In this document: positions 16,114 to 24,393 of the stretch, piece after piece
Layout of the letters: the number at the start of each line of letters is the position of its first letter
How positions within the stretch are numbered: the stretch's first letter is position 1
Source of the DNA: Alphaproteobacteria bacterium UBA6187
GTDB taxonomy: Bacteria > Pseudomonadota > Alphaproteobacteria > Rickettsiales > UBA6187
Assembly (NCBI GenBank): GCA_002422795.1
Contig: DITJ01000092.1
Location: 47,856-100,327, forward strand
Length of the DNA stretch: 52,472 nt
Direction: 5' to 3'
The notes under the pieces: model-generated
The model's input: only the letters and a program-made list of their open reading frames with translations
What the model was told of the DNA's origin: nothing
The model's database searches: none
Program-made: the position numbers and the translations under genes

Positions 16114-18465
16114 CTAAAAGAAAAACCGTTTCTTTTTAGCTGGCTGCTCTTCCTGAACCTGATTATCCTGCTTAGGAGCTGGAGCATTTTCACGTTCCGC
16201 ACGCGGTTCATGACGGTCACGAGAATGGTTTTCGTCACGGTTCTCACGAGGGCGTCTTTCACCGCGGTCACCACCACGGTTATCATTGCGTGGGCCACGA
16301 GAAGGTCTGCGATCACGGTCACCACCGCTACGGGCAGGGCGCGTGCCATCATCTTCAAACTGGTCAGATTGGTCTTCACCAGTTTCCTGGTTAACACGCT
16401 TCATGCTAAGGCGAACTTTACCACGCTCAACACTGATTACTTTAACCTTAACTTCATCGCCAACTTTGATAACTTCGTTAATGTCGCCAACGCGTTCTTT
16501 CTTAATTTCAGAAATATGAACAAGACCATCGGTTTTGCCAATGAAATTTACTAAAGCGCCGAACTCAAGAAGACGGATAACTTTACCAGTGAATATTTTG
16601 CCAATTTCAATTTCAGCAGTAATATCCATAATCATCTGGATTGCTTTTTCAGCAGCATCTTTATCAACCGCAGCAACTTTAACAGTGCCATCTTCTTCGA
16701 TATCAATTTTTGCACCGCTTTCTTCACAAATCTGACGGATTACTTTTCCACCTGGCCCAATCAATTCACCAATTTTTTCTTTATTGATTTTGATTGTAGT
16801 TATTTGTGGAGCATTTTTGCTAACGCCTTCACGCGCTGCAGGCATAGCAGATGTCATTTCAGACAAGATATGCAAGCGGCCTTCTTTAGCCTGCTCTAAT
16901 GCAACTTTCATGATCTCAGTAGTGATACCGTTTATTTTGATATCCATCTGTAGTGCAGTAATACCGTTTGCAGTTCCTGCTACTTTGAAATCCATATCAC
17001 CTAGATGATCTTCATCACCTAAGATATCGGAAAGTACAGAAAACTCAGCGCCTTCTTTAATAAGGCCCATTGCAATACCAGCAACTGGAGCTTTAAGGGG
17101 AACACCAGCATCCATCATAGAAAGCGTAGCGCCACAAACAGTTGCCATTGAAGATGAACCGTTTGATTCAGTGATTTCTGATACAACACGGATTGTATAA
17201 GGGAATTCTTCTAATGTTGGAAGTACAGCGCGAACTGCTCTCCAAGCTAATTTACCATGACCGATTTCACGGCGGCCTGGTGATTTCATCATTGAAGCTT
17301 CACCAACAGAATATGGAGGGAAGTTATAATGAAGTAGGAAATGCTGTTTGTAATCACCAGATAAATCATCAATCATCTGCATATCTTGAGCTGTACCCAA
17401 AGTAGAAACAACTAATGCCTGAGTCTCACCACGTGTGAATATAGCAGAACCATGAGTACGAGGTAAAACCTGAACTTCAGAAACAATCTGCCTTACATCC
17501 CTTTCGCCACGTCCATCAATACGCTTGCGGTTTTTCAAAATGTCACTGCGAACGATATCTTTTTCAAGATGCTTTAGAACGCCGCCAACTTTCTGGGCGT
17601 TGAACTCTTCACCAAGTTCAGCTTTAAGTGCAGCAATTGTAACATCTTTAGCAGCGGAAATTTTGCTAACACGCTCTTGCTTTACAGTTTCAGCGTAAGC
17701 CGCACGAAGTGCAGTTTCAGAAAGTTCAGCAACACGTTTTTCAAGTTTAGAAGTATCAGGCTTAGTAACTGTCCAAACTGGTTTGCCAGCCTGATCTTTA
17801 AGTTCTTTAATAAGTGCAATAACAGCCTGCATTTCTTTATGGCCGAACTCAACCGCGCCAAGCATGATTTCTTCAGAAAGCATTTTAGCTTCTGATTCAA
17901 CCATAAGCACTGATGTTTCAGTGCCGGCAACTACCAGATCAAGATCTGAAGTTTGCATTTCATCAGAAGATGGGTTTAGCACATACTCATTATTGATATA
18001 TGCAACTTTAGCAGCAGCAACCGGGCCATCAAAAGGTATGCCGGAAATTGCAAGTGCAGCAGACGCACCAATTACTGAAATAATATCAGTATCAACTTCA
18101 GGATCATGAGACAATACAGTACAGATAACTTGCGTTTCGTTGTAGAATCCTTCTGGGAATAACGGACGGATAGGTCTGTCGATCAATCTTGAAATAAGGG
18201 TTTCTTTTTCAGATGGACGGCCTTCACGCTTGAAGAATCCACCTGGAATTTTACCAGCAGCGAATGCTTTTTCCTGATAATTTACGGTAAGAGGGAAAAA
18301 ATCTATGCCTTCTTTTGCTTCTTTACGGGCAGTTGCTGTACAAAGAACTACTGTTTCACCATAACTTGCTATTACTGAACCATCGGCCTGGCGCGCTACT
18401 TTGCCAGTTTCCAATGTAAGGGTTTTTCCACCCCATTGGATCTCTTTTTTTACTACATTAAACAT
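16114..18465 (-). CDS. pnp: Polyribonucleotide nucleotidyltransferase (PNPase)
   Basis: The phosphorolytic 3'-5' exoribonuclease of the RNA degradosome. It has 783 aa: two RNase PH-like domains with an alpha-helical linker, then a KH domain (KIGELIGPGGKVIRQI) and an S1 domain (GKVIRLLEFGALVNF). An unusually long tail of about 80 residues rich in Arg, Gly and Asp follows (DRDRRPSRGPRNDNRGG) and ends KKKRFFF. Similar RG-rich tails in other RNA enzymes increase RNA binding, so I infer the same here. It is the last gene of the superoperon, after rpsO. Confidence 0.97.
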   Translation of the reverse strand: MFNVVKKEIQWGGKTLTLETGKVARQADGSVIASYGETVVLCTATARKEAKEGIDFFPLTVNYQEKAFAAGKIPGGFFKREGRPSEKETLISRLIDRPIRPLFPEGFYNETQVICTVLSHDPEVDTDIISVIGASAALAISGIPFDGPVAAAKVAYINNEYVLNPSSDEMQTSDLDLVVAGTETSVLMVESEAKMLSEEIMLGAVEFGHKEMQAVIALIKELKDQAGKPVWTVTKPDTSKLEKRVAELSETALRAAYAETVKQERVSKISAAKDVTIAALKAELGEEFNAQKVGGVLKHLEKDIVRSDILKNRKRIDGRGERDVRQIVSEVQVLPRTHGSAIFTRGETQALVVSTLGTAQDMQMIDDLSGDYKQHFLLHYNFPPYSVGEASMMKSPGRREIGHGKLAWRAVRAVLPTLEEFPYTIRVVSEITESNGSSSMATVCGATLSMMDAGVPLKAPVAGIAMGLIKEGAEFSVLSDILGDEDHLGDMDFKVAGTANGITALQMDIKINGITTEIMKVALEQAKEGRLHILSEMTSAMPAAREGVSKNAPQITTIKINKEKIGELIGPGGKVIRQICEESGAKIDIEEDGTVKVAAVDKDAAEKAIQMIMDITAEIEIGKIFTGKVIRLLEFGALVNFIGKTDGLVHISEIKKERVGDINEVIKVGDEVKVKVISVERGKVRLSMKRVNQETGEDQSDQFEDDGTRPARSGGDRDRRPSRGPRNDNRGGDRGERRPRENRDENHSRDRHEPRAERENAPAPKQDNQVQEEQPAKKKRFFF

Positions 18466-18652
18466 TCTATATTCCTTTTGTTATTTCTTTTGTACTCCCT
18501 GCACAGGCGGGGATACATATATGCCACTTTTCTCTACGGCGAAAATATTTTTAGTAGTGCTGGATTGCTGCCTGTGTGGCAATTACAGAACTCCCCGGAA
18601 TCATTTCAGGGCTATATATACGTATGATTCAAATTATCTGGCGAATCGTGCT

Positions 18653-18691
18653 AGTGGGCTGTATCCAGCAATTTGCGATTCACAGCCCACT
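18653..18691 (-). promoter_or_regulatory. rpsO-pnp intergenic hairpin
   Basis: AGTGGGCTGT (18653-18662) pairs perfectly with ACAGCCCACT (18682-18691). It sits just after rpsO and about 190 bp before the pnp start, where many bacteria have a processing hairpin through which PNPase controls its own mRNA. That role is inferred from position. The rest of the 249-bp gap shows no gene. Confidence 0.55.
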
Positions 18692-18714
18692 ATAACACTT
18701 TATACAAAATAATA

Positions 18715-18984
18715 TTACTTCCTCAAGCCTAGTTTGGCGATAATTGCTTCATAACGGTCTTGATCGCTTCTTTTAAGGTAATCAAGCAGCCTTCTTCTTC
18801 TACCAACTAATATCAACAAACCACGCCTTGACTGATGGTCTTTATCATTGCTTTTAAAATGCCCTGTAAGATTGGCAATGCGCTCGCTTAAAAGTGCAAC
18901 CTGCACTTCTGTTGAACCGGTATCACCAGCTGTTTTAGCATGCTCTTGGATAACTTCTTGTTTGCGTGTAGCGGTAATCGACAT
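18715..18984 (-). CDS. rpsO: 30S ribosomal protein S15
   Basis: An 89-aa S15 that binds 16S rRNA helices 20-22 and organises the platform of the small subunit. The sequence shows the family's DTGSTEVQVALLSERI, LTGHFK and KDHQSRRGLL segments and a C-terminal basic region. The start lies 15 bp after truB, typical for this operon. Confidence 0.98.
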   Translation of the reverse strand: MSITATRKQEVIQEHAKTAGDTGSTEVQVALLSERIANLTGHFKSNDKDHQSRRGLLILVGRRRRLLDYLKRSDQDRYEAIIAKLGLRK

Positions 18985-18999
18985 CGTATACTCCTAATA

Positions 19000-19941
19000 T
19001 TAAAGATTAAAAATGCGCAAGGGTTGTATAATGCCCTCACCAGAGTTACAAATAGCAACCAGCTTTCCATTGCACCTGGCAATAAAAACACCTTGAACCA
19101 CACTATGTTCCTTCGGCAGGCTTTCAAGCGCAATCCGTTGGCCATATCTGATTCTGGTTGCCTCTTCAGGTGTAAATTCCAGCACTTGGATGTCGTCTAG
19201 CACGGAATCTACAGGTAACAAAAATCCTGAATCTGCATCCTTATATACTGTTTTTCCAACATCTTCTAGTAAAATCGCATCTTCTATGGAAAAATTACCC
19301 ACTTTTGTCCTCACCAGCTTCGTAACATGGCCAAATGTGCCAACAGCGGCCGCTATATCACAGGCAAGTGAACGGACATACGTACCTTTGCCGCAAGAGA
19401 CGCGGAAAGAAGTGTAGGTTTCAGGTGACAGGTGACAGGTGACAGGGGTATCTGACACCTGATCCCTGTCACCTGATACCTCAAGAGAATAAATAACCAC
19501 CTGCCGCGCCTTAATTTCCACCACCTCGCCCTGCCTTGCAAGATCGTAAGCGCGCACACCATTAATTTTTATAGCCGAATATATTGGAGGGGTTTGGCTG
19601 ATTTTCCCTATAAATTGCGGCAGCGCGGCAAGTATCTGCTCTTTTGTTGGGCGTACATCGCTTGTTTGGATAACCTCGCCTTCAAGATCGCATGTTGAGG
19701 TTGCCTCACCCCATTTCACGGTAAATTCATATTCTTTATCGGTATCCATGCAAAACTGCATGGTTTTTGTCGCCTCGCCAAGGGCAAGCGGCAATACGCC
19801 GGATGCAAGGGGGTCAAGCGTTCCCGCATGGCCAATTTTCATGGGATGGAGATTTCTTTTTACTATAGCAACCGCTTTTGCAGAAGTTATACCAAGCGGC
19901 TTATGCAGGTTAAGCCAACCGTTTAGGGGGAGTTTTGACAT
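19000..19941 (-). CDS. truB: tRNA pseudouridine(55) synthase, with repeat-derived insertion
   Basis: Forms pseudouridine 55 in the T-loop of tRNAs. It has 313 aa with the catalytic aspartate in HAGTLDPLASG (Asp43) and the conserved SCGKGTYVRSL strand near residue 182. Residues about 154-176 are unlike TruB and are encoded by a palindromic repeat (19416-19483) that keeps the frame. They lie in what is normally a short loop before the GKGTYVR motif, so the fold should survive. The start codon immediately follows the mazF stop. Confidence 0.95.
   Translation of the reverse strand: MSKLPLNGWLNLHKPLGITSAKAVAIVKRNLHPMKIGHAGTLDPLASGVLPLALGEATKTMQFCMDTDKEYEFTVKWGEATSTCDLEGEVIQTSDVRPTKEQILAALPQFIGKISQTPPIYSAIKINGVRAYDLARQGEVVEIKARQVVIYSLEVSGDRDQVSDTPVTCHLSPETYTSFRVSCGKGTYVRSLACDIAAAVGTFGHVTKLVRTKVGNFSIEDAILLEDVGKTVYKDADSGFLLPVDSVLDDIQVLEFTPEEATRIRYGQRIALESLPKEHSVVQGVFIARCNGKLVAICNSGEGIIQPLRIFNL
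19416..19483. repeat. Palindromic repeat inserted in frame within truB
   Basis: Tandem GGTGACA units (19424 onward) face CCTGTCACCTGATACCT in inverted orientation. The flanks are AGGTTTCAGG and CCTGATACCT. Related units occur at 20999-21020 outside genes. Read on the minus strand it adds about 22 residues to TruB without a stop, a situation like the Rickettsia palindromic elements. Confidence 0.8.
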
Positions 19942-20277
19942 TTATGAAAACATTTCCAAGAGGCAGTTTCTAACTTTAGCAAAAGTCTTGCTATCTAATT
20001 TACCCAATACTTTAATAACCCTTTCAGCATCAATAGTTTTAATTTGATCAAGAACAAAATAGCCATCTTGACCGTCAAAAGCTGAATGAACTCTTGTAGG
20101 AAAGGGTTTGGATTTTGTAGTCATTGGAACTACTATATAAGTTTGCAGATACTTATTCATTTCATCAGGAGAAACTACAAGGCAAGGCCTGATTTTATTT
20201 ATTTCCCTTCCAACAGTTGGATTAAAATTTACAAGGAGAATATTTCCCTGCTGTATTACAGGTTCTACCACTCCCAC
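19942..20277 (-). CDS. mazF: MazF/PemK-type endoribonuclease toxin
   Basis: A 111-aa toxin of the PemK/MazF fold. The QGNILLVNFNPTVGREINKIRPCLVVSPDEMN N-terminus carries the arginine used in RNA cleavage, and a central IVVPMTTK strand follows. It would cleave mRNA at a short motif when free of its antitoxin. It overlaps mazE by 13 bp and ends directly at the truB start, so it is wedged between rbfA and truB in the superoperon. Confidence 0.9.
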   Translation of the reverse strand: MGVVEPVIQQGNILLVNFNPTVGREINKIRPCLVVSPDEMNKYLQTYIVVPMTTKSKPFPTRVHSAFDGQDGYFVLDQIKTIDAERVIKVLGKLDSKTFAKVRNCLLEMFS

Positions 20278-20519
20278 TCCTCTTCATCAAACTTATTTGG
20301 AATATAGCCGTCCAGAAGCTCTTCACCTTTTACATCAGCATATTTTGCAAATGTTTCTTCCCAGTTCTTTCTAGGTTCTTTTTTGGCTTTCGATTTTATT
20401 ACCAGGGAATCCTTTTTAACTTCCATCTCAACCTTGCCCTCCATTCCTAGCTGGCTAAGAAGATGATGAGGGATTCGGATACCTTGGGAATTGCCGATTT
20501 TGATTATATCTATTTCCAT
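20265..20519 (-). CDS. mazE: MazE-type antitoxin (AbrB/SpoVT fold)
   Basis: An 84-aa antitoxin. The N-terminal swapped-hairpin DNA-binding domain has the IGNSQGIRIPHHLLSQLG motif. The acidic C-terminus, ending PNKFDEEEWEW, would occupy the toxin's RNA site. The start follows a perfect palindrome placed over a consensus promoter (20531-20582), consistent with autorepression. Confidence 0.9.
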   Translation of the reverse strand: MEIDIIKIGNSQGIRIPHHLLSQLGMEGKVEMEVKKDSLVIKSKAKKEPRKNWEETFAKYADVKGEELLDGYIPNKFDEEEWEW

Positions 20520-20530
20520 TTCACACCGCC

Positions 20531-20582
20531 AATGTAATTACCATGTAATTACATTATAAACTCCAAACTAGTGCAATGTCAA
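20531..20582 (-). promoter_or_regulatory. mazEF promoter and operator
   Basis: On the minus strand a perfect TTGACA (20577-20582) is followed after 18 bp by a perfect TATAAT (20553-20558). Directly downstream lie a perfect palindrome, ATGTAATTACAT (20543-20554), and a second near copy (20531-20542). The operators overlap the -10 box and the start of transcription, as expected for repression by the antitoxin. Confidence 0.75.
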
Positions 20583-20616
20583 GAATAAGTAAAAAGATTG
20601 CGCTTAGTAAAGTTAT

Positions 20617-20985
20617 CTACTCAGGCTTGATATCCTCAAGCAAGCTATCAATTTTTTGCGCGTATTCGTAGCTTTTATCCATTTTAAAATGAATTTGTGG
20701 CAGGTATTTCATGTGCACCTTTTTAGAAAGATAATGCCGGATTTGCGGTGTTATGCGCCCTAAAGTTTCCAGGAAATCAGCCGGGGCATTGCCACCAAGC
20801 GGTAACACAAAGGCCGTAGCATTGCGTAAATCTGCGCTTATACGCACTTCTGATACTGTAATAGATAGGCTGGAAATACTAGGCTCATAAAAGCTTTCTT
20901 GCAAAAAAATAGAAGCAAGCGCGTGCCTTATTTCCTCTCCTACCCTTAGCTGCCTTTGGCTGCGTGGTGCTGCGTTATCACTCAT
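20617..20985 (-). CDS. rbfA: Ribosome-binding factor A
   Basis: A 122-aa 30S maturation factor that binds near the 16S 5' domain. The N-terminus RQLRVGEEIRHALASI, the VSEVRISADLRNATAFV beta region and the LSKKVHMKYLPQIHFKMD end are typical. It normally directly precedes truB; here mazEF separates the two. Confidence 0.95.
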   Translation of the reverse strand: MSDNAAPRSQRQLRVGEEIRHALASIFLQESFYEPSISSLSITVSEVRISADLRNATAFVLPLGGNAPADFLETLGRITPQIRHYLSKKVHMKYLPQIHFKMDKSYEYAQKIDSLLEDIKPE

Positions 20986-20998
20986 TAAAAATTCCTTA

Positions 20999-21198
20999 GG
21001 TTTCAGGTGACAGGTAACAGGGGGCAGAAAACAACCAGGACAAATAATATTAATTAAGGCATTTATACCATTAAGACAAGTATGCGGTCATCACCCGAAT
21101 TTTACGCAGTAAAATTATAGGGGAATGACGAAGCGATAAATACTTGTGTTAATGGTATAAATGCCTCAATTAATATTACTTCCCTGATATCTGAAACC
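20999..21198. repeat. Nested palindrome between infB and rbfA
   Basis: The outer ends are GGTTTCAG (20999) and CTGAAACC (21191-21198). Inside, AATTAAGGCATTTATACCAT pairs with its complement around 21150-21175, together with GACAAGTAT/ATACTTGT. The centre (about 21085-21130) holds a partial family B core (TTATAGGGGAATGACG). It looks like one element inserted in another. The infB-rbfA transcript must read through it. Confidence 0.75.
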
Positions 21199-21210
21199 TA
21201 TAACCTACTT

Positions 21211-23718
21211 TTACAGTGTCCGTTTTTCTTCAAATACTTCAAAGGCTTCGATATGGTCGCCAACTTTTATATCGTCATAATTTTCAAACGATATACCGCA
21301 CTCAAAGTTATTGCCCACTTCCTTAACGTCATCTTTATAACGGCGCAATGTTTTAAGATTACCCTGATATACAACCACGTTATTACGCAGCAACCTAACA
21401 CCTGCACCGCGCCTAATCACGCCATCAGTTACAAAGCAACCGGCTATCTTCGTGCTTTTCTTAGGAAGGCTGAATACATCACGGATTTCAGCAGTACCAA
21501 GATACTGTTCACGTCTTGCCGGAGCAAGCATTCCGCCCATAATGGCTTTTATCTCATCTATCAAATCATATATTATTGAGTAATATCTGATATCCGAACC
21601 TTCTTTTGCAGCAAGATCTTTTGCAGCAGCATCGGCCCTTACGTTAAATCCTAAGATAATTGCGTTTGAAGCGCCAGCAAGTGTTATATCTGATGTGCTG
21701 ATACCACCAACGGCATAATGGAGCACCCTGGCTGCAACTTCATCAGTTGCAAGCTTATCAAGGCTGCTAACAATAGCCTCAACAGAACCCTGCACATCAC
21801 CTTTTATAACAAGGTTTAATTCCTTTTTGCCGCCATCTTTAGCAACACGGAATAAATCTTCAATAGAACCTTTGCGTTTTGCAGTGCTTCTTAAATCACG
21901 CATTAATTTCAAGCGGTATTCAGTAATTTCCCTAGCTTGTTTTTCGCTATCTACAACAGCAGCTTCAGAGCCGGCCTCAGGCGCGCCTTCAAGGCCCAGC
22001 ACCTGCACAGGAACAGAAGGACCAGCTTTATGGAGCAATTTACCTTCCGCATCAACCATAGCACGCACTTTACCCCAGGCAGTACCGGCAACAAGAATAT
22101 CACCAACTTTCAAAGTACCTTTTTGCACCAGCAATGTTGCAACAGCGCCTTTAGCTTTATCAATACGCGCTTCAACAACAATACCTTGCGCCTTACGGTT
22201 CGGGTTAGCTTGAAGGTCTAGTATCTCCGCCTGCAATAAGATTGCTTCAAGCAACTTATCAATATTAACACCGGTTTTTGCAGAAACTTCTACAACCAGC
22301 AAATCACCACCCATTTCTTCTGAAACCAGGCTGAATTCAAGTAATGCATTTTTAATTGCTAGAGGGTTAGCGCCAGGCTTATCGATTTTGTTTATTGCAA
22401 CGATAATAGGCACTTCCGCAGCTTTTGCGTGGTTTATTGCTTCACGTGTTTGCGCCATGATACCATCATCGGCAGCAACAACCAGAACCACAACGTCTGT
22501 TACATGTGCACCACGCTTACGCATTGCAGTGAATGCTTCGTGACCAGGAGTATCAAGGAACGTAATTTTTTCGCCTTCAGCAGTTTTAACCTGGTAAGCC
22601 CCAATATGCTGGGTTATGCCGCCAGCTTCCCCAGTTGCAACTTGAGTTTTCCTTATTGCATCCAGTAGGGATGTTTTACCATGGTCAACGTGACCCATGA
22701 ATGTAACAACAGGAGCGCGGAATTCCATCAGGCCTTCATCTTCACCTGAAATACCCTTTAAGATATGCTCAACATCCGCATCCGTTACCCTTCTAGCCTT
22801 ATGGCCAAATTCACTTATAACAAGTTCTGCAGTATCCGCATCAATAGTCTGGTGCGATGTAACCATCATACCCATTTTCATGAGGGTTTTTACAACGTCA
22901 TAAACACGTTCTGCCATACGATTGGAAAGTTCCTGCACCGTAATCACTTCGGGCAATACAACTTCCCTGATAAGTTTTTCTTTTGGACCAGATTGGAACA
23001 ATCCTGAAGCGCGCCTTGCCTTTTCACGAGCGCGCCTTACTGATGCAAGGCTACGCACCTTTTCTTCAGTTGCACTTAGTGCCTGGGCAATTGTAAGTTT
23101 ATTAGACCTGCGTTTTGCATCAGTTGCTTTATTTGCTTTAACAGCCTTAGCTTCTTCAAAATCACTTCCAGGTTTTTTAACACCTTCTTTTACAGGAACG
23201 CTAGCTCTTTCGCTGCTTTTAATAGGGCTTACAAAATCATATGATTTTTCAGGCTCAGTTTTCGGCGCTACTACAACTTCAGGCGCGCTTTCTTTAGCTA
23301 GCTTCTTTTTTTCCAGCTCTTCCTGCTCAAGCTGCAATTGTCTGGCTTGCTCTTCTGCAAGTTCTTTTTCTTTGCGGGCGTTATCGATAATTTCTTGCTC
23401 TAATTTGCTTTGCTTATCGCTTTCAGTTGCCTGTTGCAATACACGCATCCTAAGGTTTCTTTCATGATTGGTAAGGCCGCCTCCGCCTTGCAGTTCATTG
23501 CCTCTTGCTTCCTGGGTGCTGCCTTGCGCTGAAGAACCGCTATCTTCCGCGCCAAAAGGCCTGCGGCGGGTTTTCTTAACCTCAACCGTTACGCTTTTTA
23601 CTCTTCCGCCTGAAAGGCTCTGCGCTACATGGCCGCTTTTAACTCCGCCTAGCGTAAGCTTGGAACCGCTCAACTTTAATGTTGATACTTTCTTATCCTG
23701 GTTGTTTATTTCAGTCAT
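21211..23718 (-). CDS. infB: Translation initiation factor IF-2
   Basis: The GTPase that delivers fMet-tRNA to the 30S subunit. It has 835 aa: a long charged N-terminal region rich in Glu, Lys and Ala (about residues 1-330), then the G domain with GHVDHGKT, DTPGHEAF and NKID, then domains II-IV ending FEVFEEKRTL. Length and order are normal for alphaproteobacteria. It lies 29 bp downstream of the ylxR-like gene. Confidence 0.97.
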   Translation of the reverse strand: MTEINNQDKKVSTLKLSGSKLTLGGVKSGHVAQSLSGGRVKSVTVEVKKTRRRPFGAEDSGSSAQGSTQEARGNELQGGGGLTNHERNLRMRVLQQATESDKQSKLEQEIIDNARKEKELAEEQARQLQLEQEELEKKKLAKESAPEVVVAPKTEPEKSYDFVSPIKSSERASVPVKEGVKKPGSDFEEAKAVKANKATDAKRRSNKLTIAQALSATEEKVRSLASVRRAREKARRASGLFQSGPKEKLIREVVLPEVITVQELSNRMAERVYDVVKTLMKMGMMVTSHQTIDADTAELVISEFGHKARRVTDADVEHILKGISGEDEGLMEFRAPVVTFMGHVDHGKTSLLDAIRKTQVATGEAGGITQHIGAYQVKTAEGEKITFLDTPGHEAFTAMRKRGAHVTDVVVLVVAADDGIMAQTREAINHAKAAEVPIIVAINKIDKPGANPLAIKNALLEFSLVSEEMGGDLLVVEVSAKTGVNIDKLLEAILLQAEILDLQANPNRKAQGIVVEARIDKAKGAVATLLVQKGTLKVGDILVAGTAWGKVRAMVDAEGKLLHKAGPSVPVQVLGLEGAPEAGSEAAVVDSEKQAREITEYRLKLMRDLRSTAKRKGSIEDLFRVAKDGGKKELNLVIKGDVQGSVEAIVSSLDKLATDEVAARVLHYAVGGISTSDITLAGASNAIILGFNVRADAAAKDLAAKEGSDIRYYSIIYDLIDEIKAIMGGMLAPARREQYLGTAEIRDVFSLPKKSTKIAGCFVTDGVIRRGAGVRLLRNNVVVYQGNLKTLRRYKDDVKEVGNNFECGISFENYDDIKVGDHIEAFEVFEEKRTL

Positions 23719-23747
23719 TTATCGATTTACTCTTTTTTCTTTATTAT

Positions 23748-24311
23748 CTAAAAATTCTCAATTCGCGCCATTAAAGCAGAAAGGCTGGCCGACATATTAG
23801 CATTATTTTTTAATACAGCCATATGCACCACTTTTTCTTTGCCGGTAACCCTGCCAAGCTCAGCCGATGTAAATACACTAAAAATCCGTAAATTCCAAGA
23901 ATTTAATCCGGCCTTCTGTTTCCCGCCTTCTGTGCCATCGGAAGCCTGCAGGATAAAATCACATTTATCAGCCTTTAAAGCTGTCATCACTTTTTCAAGA
24001 CCATGAACAAGTGCGCCACTTTTTTTTGCCATGCAAAGCATATCATAGGCTTTTTTATGTAAGCGTAGCAAAATTTTTTCTGCAAATCCAGTAGGTATTT
24101 GTATATCAACACCAAAAACATCCTGTAATATGCCCTGCTTTATTGCCCGCTCTACCACCTCTTTTTTACACTCAAGGCAAATATGCTTGCCAGGCAATTC
24201 CTTATTCAAATCCACCAGCAAAACAGCATCCGGCGATATTGTCAAAAAAACCGCCTCCCCGATAACAAGAGATTTGCCAGTTAAAGCACATTGCAAATCT
24301 TCTGTTTTCAT
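23748..24311 (-). CDS. YlxR-domain (DUF448) RNA-binding protein fused to L7Ae-like domain
   Basis: A 187-aa protein always found between nusA and infB. The N-terminal YlxR domain (residues about 1-75) has lost the usual GR-rich sequence but keeps PGKHICLECKKEVVERAI. The C-terminal half (about 90-187) is an L7Ae/YlxQ-like segment with LCMAKKSGALVHGLEKV and DFILQASDGTEG. This two-domain form is standard in alphaproteobacteria. The role is presumed RNA binding linked to transcription or ribosome assembly. Confidence 0.88.
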   Translation of the reverse strand: MKTEDLQCALTGKSLVIGEAVFLTISPDAVLLVDLNKELPGKHICLECKKEVVERAIKQGILQDVFGVDIQIPTGFAEKILLRLHKKAYDMLCMAKKSGALVHGLEKVMTALKADKCDFILQASDGTEGGKQKAGLNSWNLRIFSVFTSAELGRVTGKEKVVHMAVLKNNANMSASLSALMARIENF

Positions 24312-24357
24312 AGTTTTTAATCCGGTATAGCATTCATGCTATAGTTTATAACAAATT

Positions 24358-24386
24358 ACAGGGCTATCCAAAAAAGATAGCCCTGT
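24358..24386. terminator. Hairpin between nusA and the ylxR-like gene
   Basis: ACAGGGCTATC pairs with GATAGCCCTGT around a CAAAAAA loop. There is no clear T run after it on the minus strand, so it is more likely an attenuating or processing hairpin inside the operon than a full terminator. Confidence 0.5.
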
Positions 24387-24393
24387 GTTGCTA

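Noticed and set aside
16086..16397. Minus-strand ORF and plus-strand ORFs within the pnp tail
   Set aside because: They are other frames of the Arg/Gly-rich repeat-like coding sequence of the PNPase C-terminus.
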